Origin: an uncultured Eubacteriales bacterium
GTDB taxonomy: Bacteria; Bacillota; Clostridia; Tissierellales; Peptoniphilaceae
NCBI GenBank assembly: GCA_900539225.1
Contig: UQBO01000011.1
Coordinates: 1 to 42,100 of the forward strand
DNA length: 42,100 nt
Reading direction: 5' to 3'
The stretch's first letter is position 1, and every line of letters starts with the position of its first letter. Both the position numbers and the translations under genes were made by a program. This document shows positions 42,099-42,100 of this stretch, one piece after another. Under the pieces are notes generated by a model that was not told the origin of the DNA, ran no database searches, and saw only the letters and a list, made by a program, of their open reading frames with translations.

Positions 42099-42100
42099 TT

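Larger units (their letters stand above)
39221..42100 (-). mobile_element. End of an integrative element (recombinase, SHOCT-like, sigma-like)
   Basis: The order sigma-like factor, structured leader, small SHOCT-like gene, serine recombinase, then the rlmD-type tail is the usual integration end of Tn916-like or other clostridial conjugative/mobilizable elements. Conjugation genes would lie beyond 42100, outside the window. Confidence 0.75.

Noticed and set aside
1..42100. tRNA, rRNA or CRISPR
   Set aside because: No cloverleaf with a T-loop GTTCGAATC-type signature, no rRNA-like blocks, and no regularly spaced repeats were seen on either strand by eye; a tRNAscan and CRISPR search would settle it.

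Overview
The window is AT-rich, tightly packed DNA from a low-GC Gram-positive anaerobe. Strong AGGAGG ribosome sites, spoVG next to murC, many U-tailed hairpin terminators, sigma-A-type promoters and lipobox lipoproteins all point to Firmicutes/Clostridia. A Peptoniphilaceae/Tissierellia-like anaerobic coccus is my best guess, by inference only. Nearly all genes lie on the minus strand; only murC, an AGCS symporter, one small lipoprotein and a predicted small RNA are on the plus strand. I saw no tRNA, rRNA or CRISPR array.

Layout. (1) 1-5450 is core genome: a MATE exporter, spoVG divergent from murC, a degenerate repeat stretch and an alanine/glycine:sodium symporter. (2) 5480-14040 holds minus-strand genes of mixed function: a lipoprotein, an acetyltransferase, a RhuM-family protein, a C39-like protein, a hypoxanthine-DNA glycosylase-like protein, an ABC ATPase-permease fusion, a membrane-anchored phosphoesterase and a membrane protein. 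A near-identical intergenic cassette (terminator, promoter and a 41-nt dyad) occurs three times here, and its promoter alone a fourth time. (3) 14109-21068 is a type I restriction-modification operon, hsdM-hsdS-hsdR. hsdM is split by a one-base frameshift, and the operon is bracketed by one intact and one truncated DUF4177 gene in direct orientation. (4) 21131-25424 holds small housekeeping or accessory genes: a ParB-like protein, a lipoprotein, an XRE membrane regulator, a GNAT, a VanZ-like protein and a nucleoside phosphorylase. (5) 25443-33260 is an accessory island. It has a duplicated membrane protein gene flanking broken GNAT and Nudix copies and a two-gene DUF262/DUF1524/DUF4268 plus Zn-motif locus. 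Next comes a DUF3800 gene with a possible BECR-fold RNase gene and a convergent, strongly promoted small RNA. (6) 33367-39261 contains five copies of a sequence that reads as the 3' end of the rRNA methyltransferase gene rlmD/rumA. They separate small cargo blocks: a hydrolase, an ADP-ribosyltransferase, Nudix, GNATs and an acyltransferase. (7) 39221-42100 is the end of an integrative element: a large serine recombinase whose last codons overlap one rlmD-like tail, a SHOCT-like small protein, a structured leader and a Tn916-type sigma-like factor.

Reading of the whole: the right half looks like a hotspot where elements have repeatedly entered and decayed at the end of rlmD, leaving defence and toxin-like cargo. 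The two loci I would look at first are the DUF3800, RNase-like and small-RNA trio (31388-32698) and the DUF262 pair (27456-30793). Both gene-level functions are inferred from motifs only.
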